From Candidatus Desulforudis audaxviator MP104C (GTDB lineage Bacteria; Bacillota; Desulfotomaculia; Desulfotomaculales; Desulforudaceae), in contig NC_010424.1 of assembly GCF_000018425.1 (NCBI RefSeq), positions 1,876,501 to 1,940,500 on the forward strand: a stretch of 64,000 nucleotides of DNA, written 5' to 3'. Positions 32,601 to 41,603 of the stretch are shown here, piece by piece (position 1 is the stretch's first letter; every line of letters begins with the position of its first letter). The notes below the pieces were generated by a model that was given only the letters and a program-made list of their open reading frames with translations, made no database searches and was not told the origin of the DNA. A program made the translations under genes and the position numbers.

Positions 32601-35600
32601 TCCTTCACCTCTCGGCCGCCTGCGGCAGATCAGGGTTTCAATCCCTCGTAGGTAGGCTGGAAACGGCCTGGCCCTTCAGCCAGACCTTGATCCAGATGTT
32701 GTTTCAATCCCTCGTAGGTAGGCTGGAAACCCGGAAATCCTCTGCAAATAACTCCTCCTTGCAAACGTTTCAATCCCTCGTAGGTAGGCTGGAAACTGCA
32801 ATGCTGCATTTTTGCGGGTGGAAGTGCTTGAGTTTCAATCCCTCGTAGGTAGGCTGGAAACTTCCCACGGGATCGTCGGCCGGTTCTACGAGCAGTGTTT
32901 CAATCCCTCGTAGGTAGGCTGGAAACCCTCTTTCCTTCTTTCTTTACTTCTTCCTGCCGGGATTTAGTTTCAATCCCTCGTAGGTAGGCTGGAAACCAAT
33001 GAGCATGTTTTCCTAGCCGGACGCACCGGGTCCGTTTCAATCCCTCGTAGGTAGGCTGGAAACCTGCGCTTCCCCAGCAGTACCCCCGCTTGTCTCCAGG
33101 TTTCAATCCCTCGTAGGTAGGCTGGAAACTATCCGGGATGCTGATCCTGTTCGGCGCGTTTATTCTGTTTCAATCCCTCGTAGGTAGGCTGGAAACGGTG
33201 CTCGCGCGCGGCGGCGTGAAGGACCGAGATTAGTTTCAATCCCTCGTAGGTAGGCTGGAAACACAGGTGGCAGTGATGAGCAAATTGCTTAAAAAGGGTT
33301 TCAATCCCTCGTAGGTAGGCTGGAAACGTATTTTCGTGTGACTGGAGCTCTTATGTTACTATGGTTTCAATCCCTCGTAGGTAGGCTGGAAACCCTCTTT
33401 CCTTCTTTACTTCTTCCTGCCGGGATTTAGTTTCAATCCCTCGTAGGTAGGCTGGAAACCTGCGCTTCCCCAGCAGTACCCCCGCTTGTCTCCAGGTTTC
33501 AATCCCTCGTAGGTAGGCTGGAAACTTTTGCAAAGTGAGTTGAGCAACTTAATGTCCCGAAGTTTCAATCCCTCGTAGGTAGGCTGGAAACCTGCGCTTC
33601 CCCAGCAGTACCCCCGCTTGTCTCCAGGTTTCAATCCCTCGTAGGTAGGCTGGAAACTTTTGCAAAGTGAGTTGAGCAACTTAATGTCCCGAAGTTTCAA
33701 TCCCTCGTAGGTAGGCTGGAAACCGTAGCGCCGCGCAGGTGGCTTCTAACTCAGCAACGGTTTCAATCCCTCGTAGGTAGGCTGGAAACGAGGCCATCAT
33801 GAATGGCTTGAAGCGGGCCAAGACCTGTTTCAATCCCTCGTAGGTAGGCTGGAAACGCTCCGCGAGGACCTGGAGTGCTGCCGCCGGCTGCGTTTCAATC
33901 CCTCGTAGGTAGGCTGGAAACGAAGGTGCAGGAGAGTATTTCGGCCGGAATAATTCGTTTCAATCCCTCGTAGGTAGGCTGGAAACCCGGGTGATCCCGT
34001 TGGGTACAGAGCTGTACGTTGGTTTCAATCCCTCGTAGGTAGGCTGGAAACAGCTGCCCGATGATGAGTTGTACCGGCTGATTGCCCTGTTTCAATCCCT
34101 CGTAGGTAGGCTGGAAACGTGATAGGCCATATTTCATAGCAGCCTTTAGCTCTGTTTCAATCCCTCGTAGGTAGGCTGGAAACGGTGAAAGGAGCGACAA
34201 GCAAGCAGGCAGACAGAAGGTTTCAATCCCTCGTAGGTAGGCTGGAAACACGGTTAGGGGAACGGTTAGGGGAACGGTTTGCCTAAGTTTCAATCCCTCG
34301 TAGGTAGGCTGGAAACCACCCCAACCCCTCCGGGAGTAAAACCTACGGAGGGGTTTCAATCCCTCGTAGGTAGGCTGGAAACGTCAATACAACAGAATAA
34401 AATTCGCCGAGATTCGGCAGTTTCAATCCCTCGTAGGTAGGCTGGAAACTTTTCGGGCAGAGTTAACCACTCTGCCCAAAGCCCCGGATGTTTCAATCCC
34501 TCGTAGGTAGGCTGGAAACCACCCCAACCCCTCCGGGAGTAAAACCTACGGAGGGGTTTCAATCCCTCGTAGGTAGGCTGGAAACGTCAATACAACAGAA
34601 TAAAATTCGCCGAGATTCGGCAGTTTCAATCCCTCGTAGGTAGGCTGGAAACGACTATCCTATCCCGAAGAATGGAAATACAAAGAATGTTTCAATCCCT
34701 CGTAGGTAGGCTGGAAACGAGATCGCTGGGGCAGCATTAGAGGTGTGAAGACTGTTTCAATCCCTCGTAGGTAGGCTGGAAACTTTTTGTATCCACTTGT
34801 GATCCTAGTTCGTGTAGAGCCGTTTCAATCCCTCGTAGGTAGGCTGGAAACTCTTGTCACCCCCTTGCTTTTAGTGCTGGTTTAGTGTTTCAATCCCTCG
34901 TAGGTAGGCTGGAAACGGCTAAAGAAAGCCTTAGCGCTGCTGATCTTTTTCGTTTCAATCCCTCGTAGGTAGGCTGGAAACCGACAAGAAAAACACTGTC
35001 GAGCTAGTCCTCCCCGAGTTTCAATCCCTCGTAGGTAGGCTGGAAACCCAACGAACCAACGAACATGAACTAGAGTGTTAGTTGTTTCAATCCCTCGTAG
35101 GTAGGCTGGAAACACGCTTGTAATATCCTTGTATCAAGCCGAAAAAAATGTTTCAATCCCTCGTAGGTAGGCTGGAAACCGCTGTAGTTTCTACATGTAG
35201 AAACTCACCCGCGCCGTTTCAATCCCTCGTAGGTAGGCTGGAAACTCCACTCGTCACCCAGAGCGGCATCCAGAATCGGCGTTTCAATCCCTCGTAGGTA
35301 GGCTGGAAACTAATGATCCGCTGGACGGTGAAGTTTTGATTGCGGGGTTTCAATCCCTCGTAGGTAGGCTGGAAACCTCACTAAACGACAAGTGTAGTAT
35401 AATCAAAGTAGCGTTTCAATCCCTCGTAGGTAGGCTGGAAACTACTATGGACCGTGCGAAGCATGCGGCGAGGAAGCGTTTCAATCCCTCGTAGGTAGGC
35501 TGGAAACCATGCCGACCCGGATCAGGACCTGGCCGGTTAAGAGTTTCAATCCCTCGTAGGTAGGCTGGAAACCCATTTTGACCGCAATTTCTTTCAATCC

Positions 35601-35610
35601 TTCCTAGGTA
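29603..35610 (-). CRISPR. CRISPR array, segment C (leader side)
   Basis: I count 90 intact repeats from 29654 to 35572, preceded by a half repeat (29603-29618) and followed by an 18-bp spacer (35573-35590) and a degenerate repeat beginning at 35591 that is split by copy 3. Spacers mostly 35-40 bp. It contains internal duplications: one spacer occurs at 33064, 33460 and 33592; another at 33526 and 33658; two more at 34317/34520 and 34383/34586. These show expansion by recombination between repeats. The newest spacers should lie at the right end if the leader is next to cas2. Confidence 0.97.
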
Positions 35611-37267
35611 GATTCTGCTGAAAAACTCAGCCATAAAGATCCTTGAAAACCTAGATAAATCAAGGGATTCCGGTCTCCGTGGCGAATTGTTTAAGGTGAC
35701 CAAACCAAAACAAACACCAGGAGGGAATCCCTATGCTGATCATGGTTCAACATAAAAACTTCGGTTCCTGCGGAGGTGAGCAGTAATGCTATGCCTCCGA
35801 CAGGAAGAAAGTCGACAAGTATCATTCTTGGACTACATATTGCCGCCGGAGGTGCTTGAACTCCCGGAAGATCTGGCCAAACTCGACGCCTGGTTGGACG
35901 ATGAGCGCTTCTTCGAACCATTTCAGGACAAGTACCATCGGTGTTTGGGGCGACCGTCCGTACCGGCGGAAACCTATTTGCGTATGACAGCACTCAAGCA
36001 CCAGTACAGACTCAGCGACCGGCAGGTCTGTGCTCTGGTTAAGGATCGGATCAGCTGGCGCCGGTTTTGTCGCATTCCCTGGAATAAGCCGGTGCCCCAT
36101 CCCTCCAGCCTGACTAAAATCCGGCAGCGGTTGGATGCAGACGGGAGCGATCACATGGCGGCACTGAACGCTCATCTGGTCCGTAAGGCGCAGGAAGAAA
36201 AGCTCTTAAAAAGCCGCAACAAAGTGCGAGTGGACACCACCGCAATCGAAGCCAACATCCACCATCCCACCGATTCCGGCTTGATCGCGGACTCGGTACG
36301 GGTGGTGACGCGTCTGGCGAAAAAGATCCAGGCCGTCGCCGATAATACCAGTGTGGCCATTCGGGATCGCACGCGCAGTATCAAGAAACGGGTGCTGGCG
36401 ATCGCCAAAGTACTGAAACGGCGCACCGGAGAATCCATCCAGGAAGTGCGGCGGATCACCGGCGAAATGGCCGACATCGCTGAAAAGACCCTGCAGGATG
36501 CCCGGAATGTAGTACAGCATCTGCACCAGCAGGCTCGGCACCTTGCGGGAACCGCCCGGGACGAAAAGCGACGCCTGGCCGCTCGGTTGGAGAAAATCTT
36601 GGACCTGGGCGAACAGATCGTCAGCCAGGCGCGTCAGGTCAACGCCGGCCAACTAAACCTGCCGGAGCGGGTGGTAAGCCTTTCCGACCCGGAGGCCCGG
36701 CCCATTCGGCGCGGCAAAGCACATAAAGAAACCGAGTTCGGCTACAAAGTGCGCCTGACCGAAAGCACGGAACGCTTGGTGACCGAGTATGACGTGATGA
36801 TGGGTAACCCCCCGGACCATCAATTGCTCATTCCAGGAATTGCGGAGCACATCCACCGCACCGGCCGGGTGCCAGAAGGTACCGCTACCGATCGTGGTTT
36901 CTGGAATGCCGGTAACGAAAGCGCCTTACAAGCTCTGGGTATACGTAAAATCAGCCTGCCTTATAAAGGTAAACGCAGTCACAGTCGTACCGGACACGAG
37001 CGCCAGTCCTGGTTTCGGCGGCTGCAACGCTGGCGAGCCGGTCAGGAAGGAACGATCAGCGTGCTGAAAAGGCGATATGGACTCAAGCGAACGCTATACC
37101 GCGGACTGGCCGGATGTCGCCGCTGGGTGGGCGGGGCCGTCTGGGGATACAACCTGAACCGAATCGCTAAGTTGATCTAAGCCCAGGCAGGAACGTTAAA
37201 CCATGATCAAATTGTCAAGGATCAACTGCCGAGAAGTAGTCGGCAAAGTGCTTTTTTCAGCAGAATC
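35611..37267 (+). mobile_element. Insertion sequence copy 3 (1657 bp) at the leader-array junction
   Basis: Flanked by TAGGTA at 35605-35610 and 37268-37273. It splits the leader-proximal repeat, which then continues GACTGGAAAG. I see one base change from copy 2 (T at 36535, silent), so all three copies are nearly identical. Confidence 0.95.
35786..37180 (+). CDS. DDE transposase, copy 3
   Basis: The 464-residue product is the same as those of copies 1 and 2; the only base difference I notice, at 36535, does not change the protein. All acidic motifs of the DDE site are kept. Its element lies between the array and its probable leader. Any transcript from the leader must now cross 1657 bp of foreign sequence, running opposite to the transposase gene, before reaching the first normal repeat. 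Confidence 0.95.
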   Translation: MLCLRQEESRQVSFLDYILPPEVLELPEDLAKLDAWLDDERFFEPFQDKYHRCLGRPSVPAETYLRMTALKHQYRLSDRQVCALVKDRISWRRFCRIPWNKPVPHPSSLTKIRQRLDADGSDHMAALNAHLVRKAQEEKLLKSRNKVRVDTTAIEANIHHPTDSGLIADSVRVVTRLAKKIQAVADNTSVAIRDRTRSIKKRVLAIAKVLKRRTGESIQEVRRITGEMADIAEKTLQDARNVVQHLHQQARHLAGTARDEKRRLAARLEKILDLGEQIVSQARQVNAGQLNLPERVVSLSDPEARPIRRGKAHKETEFGYKVRLTESTERLVTEYDVMMGNPPDHQLLIPGIAEHIHRTGRVPEGTATDRGFWNAGNESALQALGIRKISLPYKGKRSHSRTGHERQSWFRRLQRWRAGQEGTISVLKRRYGLKRTLYRGLAGCRRWVGGAVWGYNLNRIAKLI

Positions 37268-37536
37268 TAGGTAGACTGGAAAGATTTGCAGAGTTCCTCG
37301 CCCGGAGTAAGGGTCACAAAATCTTTTCGTTCAAGGGTTTCTGGTATCCAGCTGAGTGTCGTCGATCCCCAGGGTTTTTTCCACTATTGGACATCGACGA
37401 CAAATTTCCTGTCGCTTCAACCGAAAAATCTTTCCTGGCAATGTTGCTTCGCACAGCCTCCCCGCATCGCAAAAGGCGTGCCTGCAATTCTCGACATTGC
37501 CGGGGCATAGTACCGGCAGGCCGCCACCCTGCGCGC
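37268..37536 (-). promoter_or_regulatory. Probable CRISPR leader
   Basis: This 270-bp stretch lies between the terminal degenerate repeat and the cas2 stop and has no convincing gene. It holds a perfect 10-bp inverted repeat, TGTCGTCGAT (37357-37366) and ATCGACGACA (37393-37402), enclosing an AT-rich tract with CCCAGGGTTTTTT. I recall similar GTCGTCGA palindromes beside CRISPR leaders in thermophilic Firmicutes. Position next to cas2 and the ATTGAAAC polarity of the repeat on - support the assignment. Confidence 0.65.
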
Positions 37537-37800
37537 TCAGTAAATCCACTCTTCACCACCTTTTTGGACGCCCATTAGTTCGCGGCGAGTGTACTTGCGG
37601 GCTCCCAATACGTAAAACAGCACCGAGTCTTCGCGGGTGTCGATAACCCGGGCCAGGTCGCTTTTCAGGGCGCGATAAGAGGCTTCGGTCAGTTCGCCCT
37701 CGAGTACCGAGTTTTGCACCCAGGTGAGATAGCGGCGCGCCCTTTTCAGCACCTTGCCCACCCGAGCCACGTTTACGTCGTAAACCAGGATGACGTACAT
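37537..37800 (-). CDS. cas2: Cas2, spacer acquisition subunit
   Basis: The product has 87 residues from ATG at 37800. It opens MYVILVYDVNVARVGKVLKR, with the ferredoxin-like first strand and the conserved Asp of YDV, and continues RRYLTWVQNSVLEGELT, the usual Q.SvFeG-like motif. Cas2 dimerises between two Cas1 dimers in the integration complex; the Asp is conserved though not needed for integration. It follows cas1 by two bases and is the last gene of the leftward I-B operon, with the leader directly downstream. Confidence 0.96.
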   Translation of the reverse strand: MYVILVYDVNVARVGKVLKRARRYLTWVQNSVLEGELTEASYRALKSDLARVIDTREDSVLFYVLGARKYTRRELMGVQKGGEEWIY

Positions 37801-37802
37801 AA

Positions 37803-38804
37803 TTACCACCGACTGACGAACGGTTTGTAGGGCTGCTCGCCCATCAGGTGTTTTTGAATCTTGTAGAGTTCCAAACGGAGCAGGGTCTGGTAGCTCACGT
37901 TGCGGCGCAGCCGCCGGTGATGAAAGGTGCTTTGCAGTTTTTCTTCCAGGGTTTCGACATACAGGCGCCGGCCCCGCTCTCTAAGGAGATAGGCCCCGCC
38001 CTGCTGCTCGAAATCCTTCAGGTCAAGCATCTTTTTGCCCAACAGGTGGAACAACACGCGGTCGGCCAGCACCGGTTTGAATATCTCCGCCAGGTCGAGG
38101 TTCAAAGTGAAGCGGCGAAAATTAGTGGAATGCAGGTAGCCGATGCGCGGGTCCAGGTGTGTTTTGTAGATTTCGGTCAGGATCTTGGCGTAGATCAGGG
38201 AGTTGCCGAAGCTGATCAGCGCGTTTAACGGATCCGTCGGCGGACGCTTGCTGCGGCCGGGCATGGTAAAAGGCGATTTGTCCAGGATAACGTTGAAGCT
38301 TTCGTAATAGTATTCCCGGGCGTTGCCCTCCACGGCCATCAGTTCTTCCACACGGCCGCAGGCCGGCAGGCTTCCTTCGAGCAGTCGCGAAATGGACTCG
38401 ATGGAGCCCGCCAACTCCTTCCCCCGGTTCTGGTAGTAACGCAGGATCTGGAGGATGTTGGCGAGTGCCCCTTCCACAAACCGGCGCGCCAGTTCCAGGC
38501 GGCGTGCCCCATCGAGGTAGTGTTCAGCCTGTCGCAGGATGACGTACCCCGAGTTGTAGTGCTCCCGCGGGTAAAAACTGCCCACGTAGTTGCCGTAGTA
38601 GCCGAAAAAGTGCAGGACGATCTCCTGTTCTTCCATAAACTCGAACAGTTTCTTGTTCAGGTCGAGTTCGCCAAACACGAAAATGTCCCGCAGGCTGGCC
38701 ACCGGGAAGTATTTAGTGGCGTTTTCGCTTTCCAAGCAAACGGTATTGTCCTTACGCCGCAGCCGCCCGCTCGCGAAGAGATAAAGTGTTTTTTGCACGC
38801 CCAA
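37803..38804 (-). CDS. cas1: Cas1 integrase, type I-B
   Basis: The 333-residue protein begins TLYLFASGRLRRKDNTVCLE with the N-terminal beta domain, then SLRDIFVFGELDLNKKLFEF. The C-terminal helical domain has LMAVEGNAREYYYESFNVIL (metal-binding Glu), PPTDPLNALISFGNSLIYAK, and DPRIGYLHSTNFRRFTLNLD with the catalytic His, then LAEIFKPVLADRV with the further acidic residues. Length and motifs match functional I-B Cas1. It integrates spacers at the leader-repeat junction; the split first repeat in this array would be its usual target. Confidence 0.97.
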   Translation of the reverse strand: MGVQKTLYLFASGRLRRKDNTVCLESENATKYFPVASLRDIFVFGELDLNKKLFEFMEEQEIVLHFFGYYGNYVGSFYPREHYNSGYVILRQAEHYLDGARRLELARRFVEGALANILQILRYYQNRGKELAGSIESISRLLEGSLPACGRVEELMAVEGNAREYYYESFNVILDKSPFTMPGRSKRPPTDPLNALISFGNSLIYAKILTEIYKTHLDPRIGYLHSTNFRRFTLNLDLAEIFKPVLADRVLFHLLGKKMLDLKDFEQQGGAYLLRERGRRLYVETLEEKLQSTFHHRRLRRNVSYQTLLRLELYKIQKHLMGEQPYKPFVSRW

Positions 38805-38822
38805 ATCCCTCCGGGGAACTAC

Positions 38823-39359
38823 TCACGCCCAACAGAACTCGGCATAGGCGCACCGGGCACAAAAACGGATGCGGGTCGGAAGCGGGGCGCTGGGCGCCAA
38901 AATCAACGCCCGCACCCTGGCCTTCAGATTCTCCACCTGGCGGGCCAACTCCGGATCAAGCACCATCCGTTCCCGCCGCCGCTCCTCGGGGAAAAGGAGT
39001 TCGCCCTCGGCTTCAACTCCCATCTGCTCCAGTTCATAAAGATAAAAAGCTAACTGCATCCTGGCGGCTTCCCGGGCCCGGGAGGATTTTTTCACCTCCG
39101 CCACCACCAGGGTTTCTTCCTCCCGGCGGATAAGGTCCAGGCACAAGTGTTCCAGGCGCACCTCCTTGCGCTCGCGGCCATAGCTCTGGTTCTGAATAAG
39201 CCGGCCCAGGTGGAGATAGGTATTGTCCTCATCGGGGCAGATCTGCCGGGACATAAGCCAGGCCTTCCTGGGGCAAATAATATAGGCGTTAACCATGCTA
39301 CCTACAACCGGTTGCAAATGGAAAGGCGCTGCTTCCTGGAATTTGGCATCTATTCCCAT
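38823..39359 (-). CDS. cas4: Cas4 exonuclease
   Basis: From ATG at 39359 the protein has 178 residues. NAYIICPRKAWLMSRQI holds the first iron-sulphur Cys; FCARCAYAEFCWA at the end supplies the other three, as in the 4Fe-4S RecB-type nucleases. The nuclease core has LDLIRREEETLVVAEVKKSS, with the Glu-x-Lys pair of the PD-(D/E)xK site, and RMQLAFYLYELEQMG (QxxxY motif). Cas4 trims prespacers and selects those with the right PAM. An upstream in-frame start at 39380 is possible. It sits between cas3 and cas1, as usual in I-B. Confidence 0.94.
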   Translation of the reverse strand: MGIDAKFQEAAPFHLQPVVGSMVNAYIICPRKAWLMSRQICPDEDNTYLHLGRLIQNQSYGRERKEVRLEHLCLDLIRREEETLVVAEVKKSSRAREAARMQLAFYLYELEQMGVEAEGELLFPEERRRERMVLDPELARQVENLKARVRALILAPSAPLPTRIRFCARCAYAEFCWA

Positions 39360-39413
39360 ATAGCACACCACCGCCACCAAATACTAAAGATTATTTCCCT
39401 GGCAATAAATGAC

Positions 39414-41603
39414 CTAGTATATCTCCATGCCAGGGGGGGCCTCCCCTTCACCAGGCGGCATCAAACCCATTTCCTCGCTATAGGGCAGGTCTGTGAGAAA
39501 AACTCCCAGGTCACTTAACGGGGAAAACCAGTGGGAAAAAGCTGGTAGCCAGTATACGGGCACAGGGACCAAAAGCTCCACTAGACGCCAGTGTTCGCCC
39601 CTCTCCCTCAGAGCAAACGCCTCATCCTTAAGGGCTTGCGGGAGAACCTCTACCGAAAGCTGGCCCTTCCGGGTGGTAAACTTTTTTTGCATTTCCTCAT
39701 CGGAGAGATCTATGGTGTAGCAGCCTGATATCCTTTGCACCTCGCGCAGCGTCTGCTGCCCTTCCCGCAGGTCTTCCTGATAAGAGGGGCTTGATGCCTG
39801 CACTTCGTAAAGACGGTTGGTAGCCTGCACCCATTCTCCGTCAGTGGGGTGTTGAGGCATATCGTTTAAAATATCCCTGCTCCAGGTCAAAATTTCCTGG
39901 CCATATATTTTTTCCGAACCCTTGTCCCATTCGAGAAAGATGAAGGCAGGAGCCGGGGGCGCAGTCGTTCCTTCCGGAGTAATTCCCCTGCGGTTAACCC
40001 TCCCCAAACGCTGCACCAGGGCATCTATGGGAGCCACCTCGGTGAAAAGGACATCATAGGAGATGTCCAAGCTAACCTCCACAATCTGGGTGGCCACGAG
40101 GATTGTCCCTGGTATTGTCTTTCCCAGCTGCTCCTCCTTTTTCCAGCGATCCCGGAAAGCAAAGCGAGAATGAAGGAGGTGTACCTGGTAATCACCGTCT
40201 TCCTGGAGGGCCTGATAAATCTCCTGGGCCTGTTTGACGGTATTGGCTATGACGAGGACGGTTTTCCCTTGTCTGACAAAAGACAGGGCTTCTTCCAGCG
40301 CGCTAGCTACGGGTTCGACAAAAAGGCGAAGCTCGTGGCGCTTCCGCTGCCAAAGAGGCTCTTCGGCCTCCAAAAGGGGGCCTTGGCCCAACAGTTCCGG
40401 CAAAAATTCAGGTAAGGTGGCGCTGGCCAGGGCCAGACGGGCCGGCGGTTCCTGGGCCAGAGCTTCCTGAAGGAGCCCCAGGGTGTAGGGATCATAGCTG
40501 TGGATCTCGTCCAAAACTACGGTTGCTCTTCTGGCGAGGGACCGGCGTATCTCCCAGTGCCTTCCCTGAAGATGGGCCATGAGATACTGGTCCAGGGTGC
40601 CCACTACCACCGGCCTGGCGAAGACAGAGGCCCAAAGTCGCACATCCAAAGGATCTTCCTCTAGTTCTTTCCTTAAGATGTACCCGGCCCTACCGTGTGC
40701 CAAACCCACATTTTCTTCGCCGTAAATCTTTTTAAGCCGCTTCCACATGGCATTAGCCGTGGCCTGGGTAGGCAAAAGATAAAGAAGCCGCTCCGTATCC
40801 CCAGCCCAAAGGAGCAGGGCTTCGGTTTTGCCTGTTCCCGTGGGGGCCCGCAGCCAGAGCCTTTCCCTTTTCATCTCGCCCGCCTTCTTTTGGAAAGGCC
40901 TTAACTGTATGCTCTTTTCCTTGATGCTGGTAAGAACAAGTTTTCTCCCCTGGTGCAAAAAAAGATCCCCCGCCTGAGCTTTGCCAGAAGAAGCAACCCA
41001 GTCGGCAAGCTGAAGAACTGCCTTTATATCAGCAAAATCTATGGGAGGCAATTCTTTGAATAAACCCCTAAGACTTATCAACTCCTCCCCAAAGCGAAAC
41101 CTGCTGTTATCAAGTAGGGTTGCGGGAGTTCCGTCGCTGGTAGCGAGCTTCAGCAACTTTTCAACAGCAGGTAAGTTGCCTTCCCAGCCCAGTCCCTGCA
41201 AAAAGGCCACTACATCTTCCAAAAAGGCCGCGAGGTTTTTTTCATCAACGTAGTCAGGTGCCCTATAGCCTCTATAAACTTCGGGGCCAAGGGGTGAATG
41301 ATGGCTCAGCACGGCAGCTGCTGCCAGAGGAGAGGCCTGCAAAGTATAAAGCTCGGCGGCTAAAGCAAAGGGAAGGGAGGCAAGGGCGTGGGGATAGCCC
41401 TTGCCCCTTTTCCCGCGCATATAATCCTGAAAGCTTCTGGTGGCCTTGCCCACATCATGGAAAGCGCAGGCCAGCAGAGCCCGCTTCTCCAGCGCTGGCG
41501 GAAGACCCAAGTGCCGGGCCAGTATTTTCCCCTGTTCGGTCACCTCTTTTAAGTGGGCTAAAAGAGGGACGTCCGGCTTTCCCAGGAGGACCAATTCATC
41601 CAC
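39414..41603 (-). CDS. cas3: Cas3 HD nuclease-helicase
   Basis: The 729-residue protein joins an N-terminal HD nuclease (LLACAFHDVGKATRSFQDYM, AVLSHHSPLG) to a superfamily 2 helicase: Walker A in RAPTGTGKTEALLLWA near residue 255, ATVVLDEIHSYDP (DExH-like box), LASATLPEF, VATQIVEVSLDI and VQRLGRVNRRG (motif VI). It is recruited by Cascade, unwinds and degrades target DNA. GTG at 41603 follows GGGAGGAGC by suitable spacing and lies inside the end of cas5. All catalytic motifs look intact, so type I interference should be functional. Confidence 0.96.
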   Translation of the reverse strand: MDELVLLGKPDVPLLAHLKEVTEQGKILARHLGLPPALEKRALLACAFHDVGKATRSFQDYMRGKRGKGYPHALASLPFALAAELYTLQASPLAAAAVLSHHSPLGPEVYRGYRAPDYVDEKNLAAFLEDVVAFLQGLGWEGNLPAVEKLLKLATSDGTPATLLDNSRFRFGEELISLRGLFKELPPIDFADIKAVLQLADWVASSGKAQAGDLFLHQGRKLVLTSIKEKSIQLRPFQKKAGEMKRERLWLRAPTGTGKTEALLLWAGDTERLLYLLPTQATANAMWKRLKKIYGEENVGLAHGRAGYILRKELEEDPLDVRLWASVFARPVVVGTLDQYLMAHLQGRHWEIRRSLARRATVVLDEIHSYDPYTLGLLQEALAQEPPARLALASATLPEFLPELLGQGPLLEAEEPLWQRKRHELRLFVEPVASALEEALSFVRQGKTVLVIANTVKQAQEIYQALQEDGDYQVHLLHSRFAFRDRWKKEEQLGKTIPGTILVATQIVEVSLDISYDVLFTEVAPIDALVQRLGRVNRRGITPEGTTAPPAPAFIFLEWDKGSEKIYGQEILTWSRDILNDMPQHPTDGEWVQATNRLYEVQASSPSYQEDLREGQQTLREVQRISGCYTIDLSDEEMQKKFTTRKGQLSVEVLPQALKDEAFALRERGEHWRLVELLVPVPVYWLPAFSHWFSPLSDLGVFLTDLPYSEEMGLMPPGEGEAPPGMEIY

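Noticed and set aside
21587-35703. Many open frames through the array with repeating peptides such as FQPTYEGLK, FPAYLRGIET and FQSLVGRLET
   Set aside because: They are translations of the CRISPR repeat and spacers in different frames, without ribosome sites; not genes.
37286-37646. Short frames in the leader region
   Set aside because: No ribosome sites or similarity; they span the palindrome and the cas2 end. Leader function fits better.
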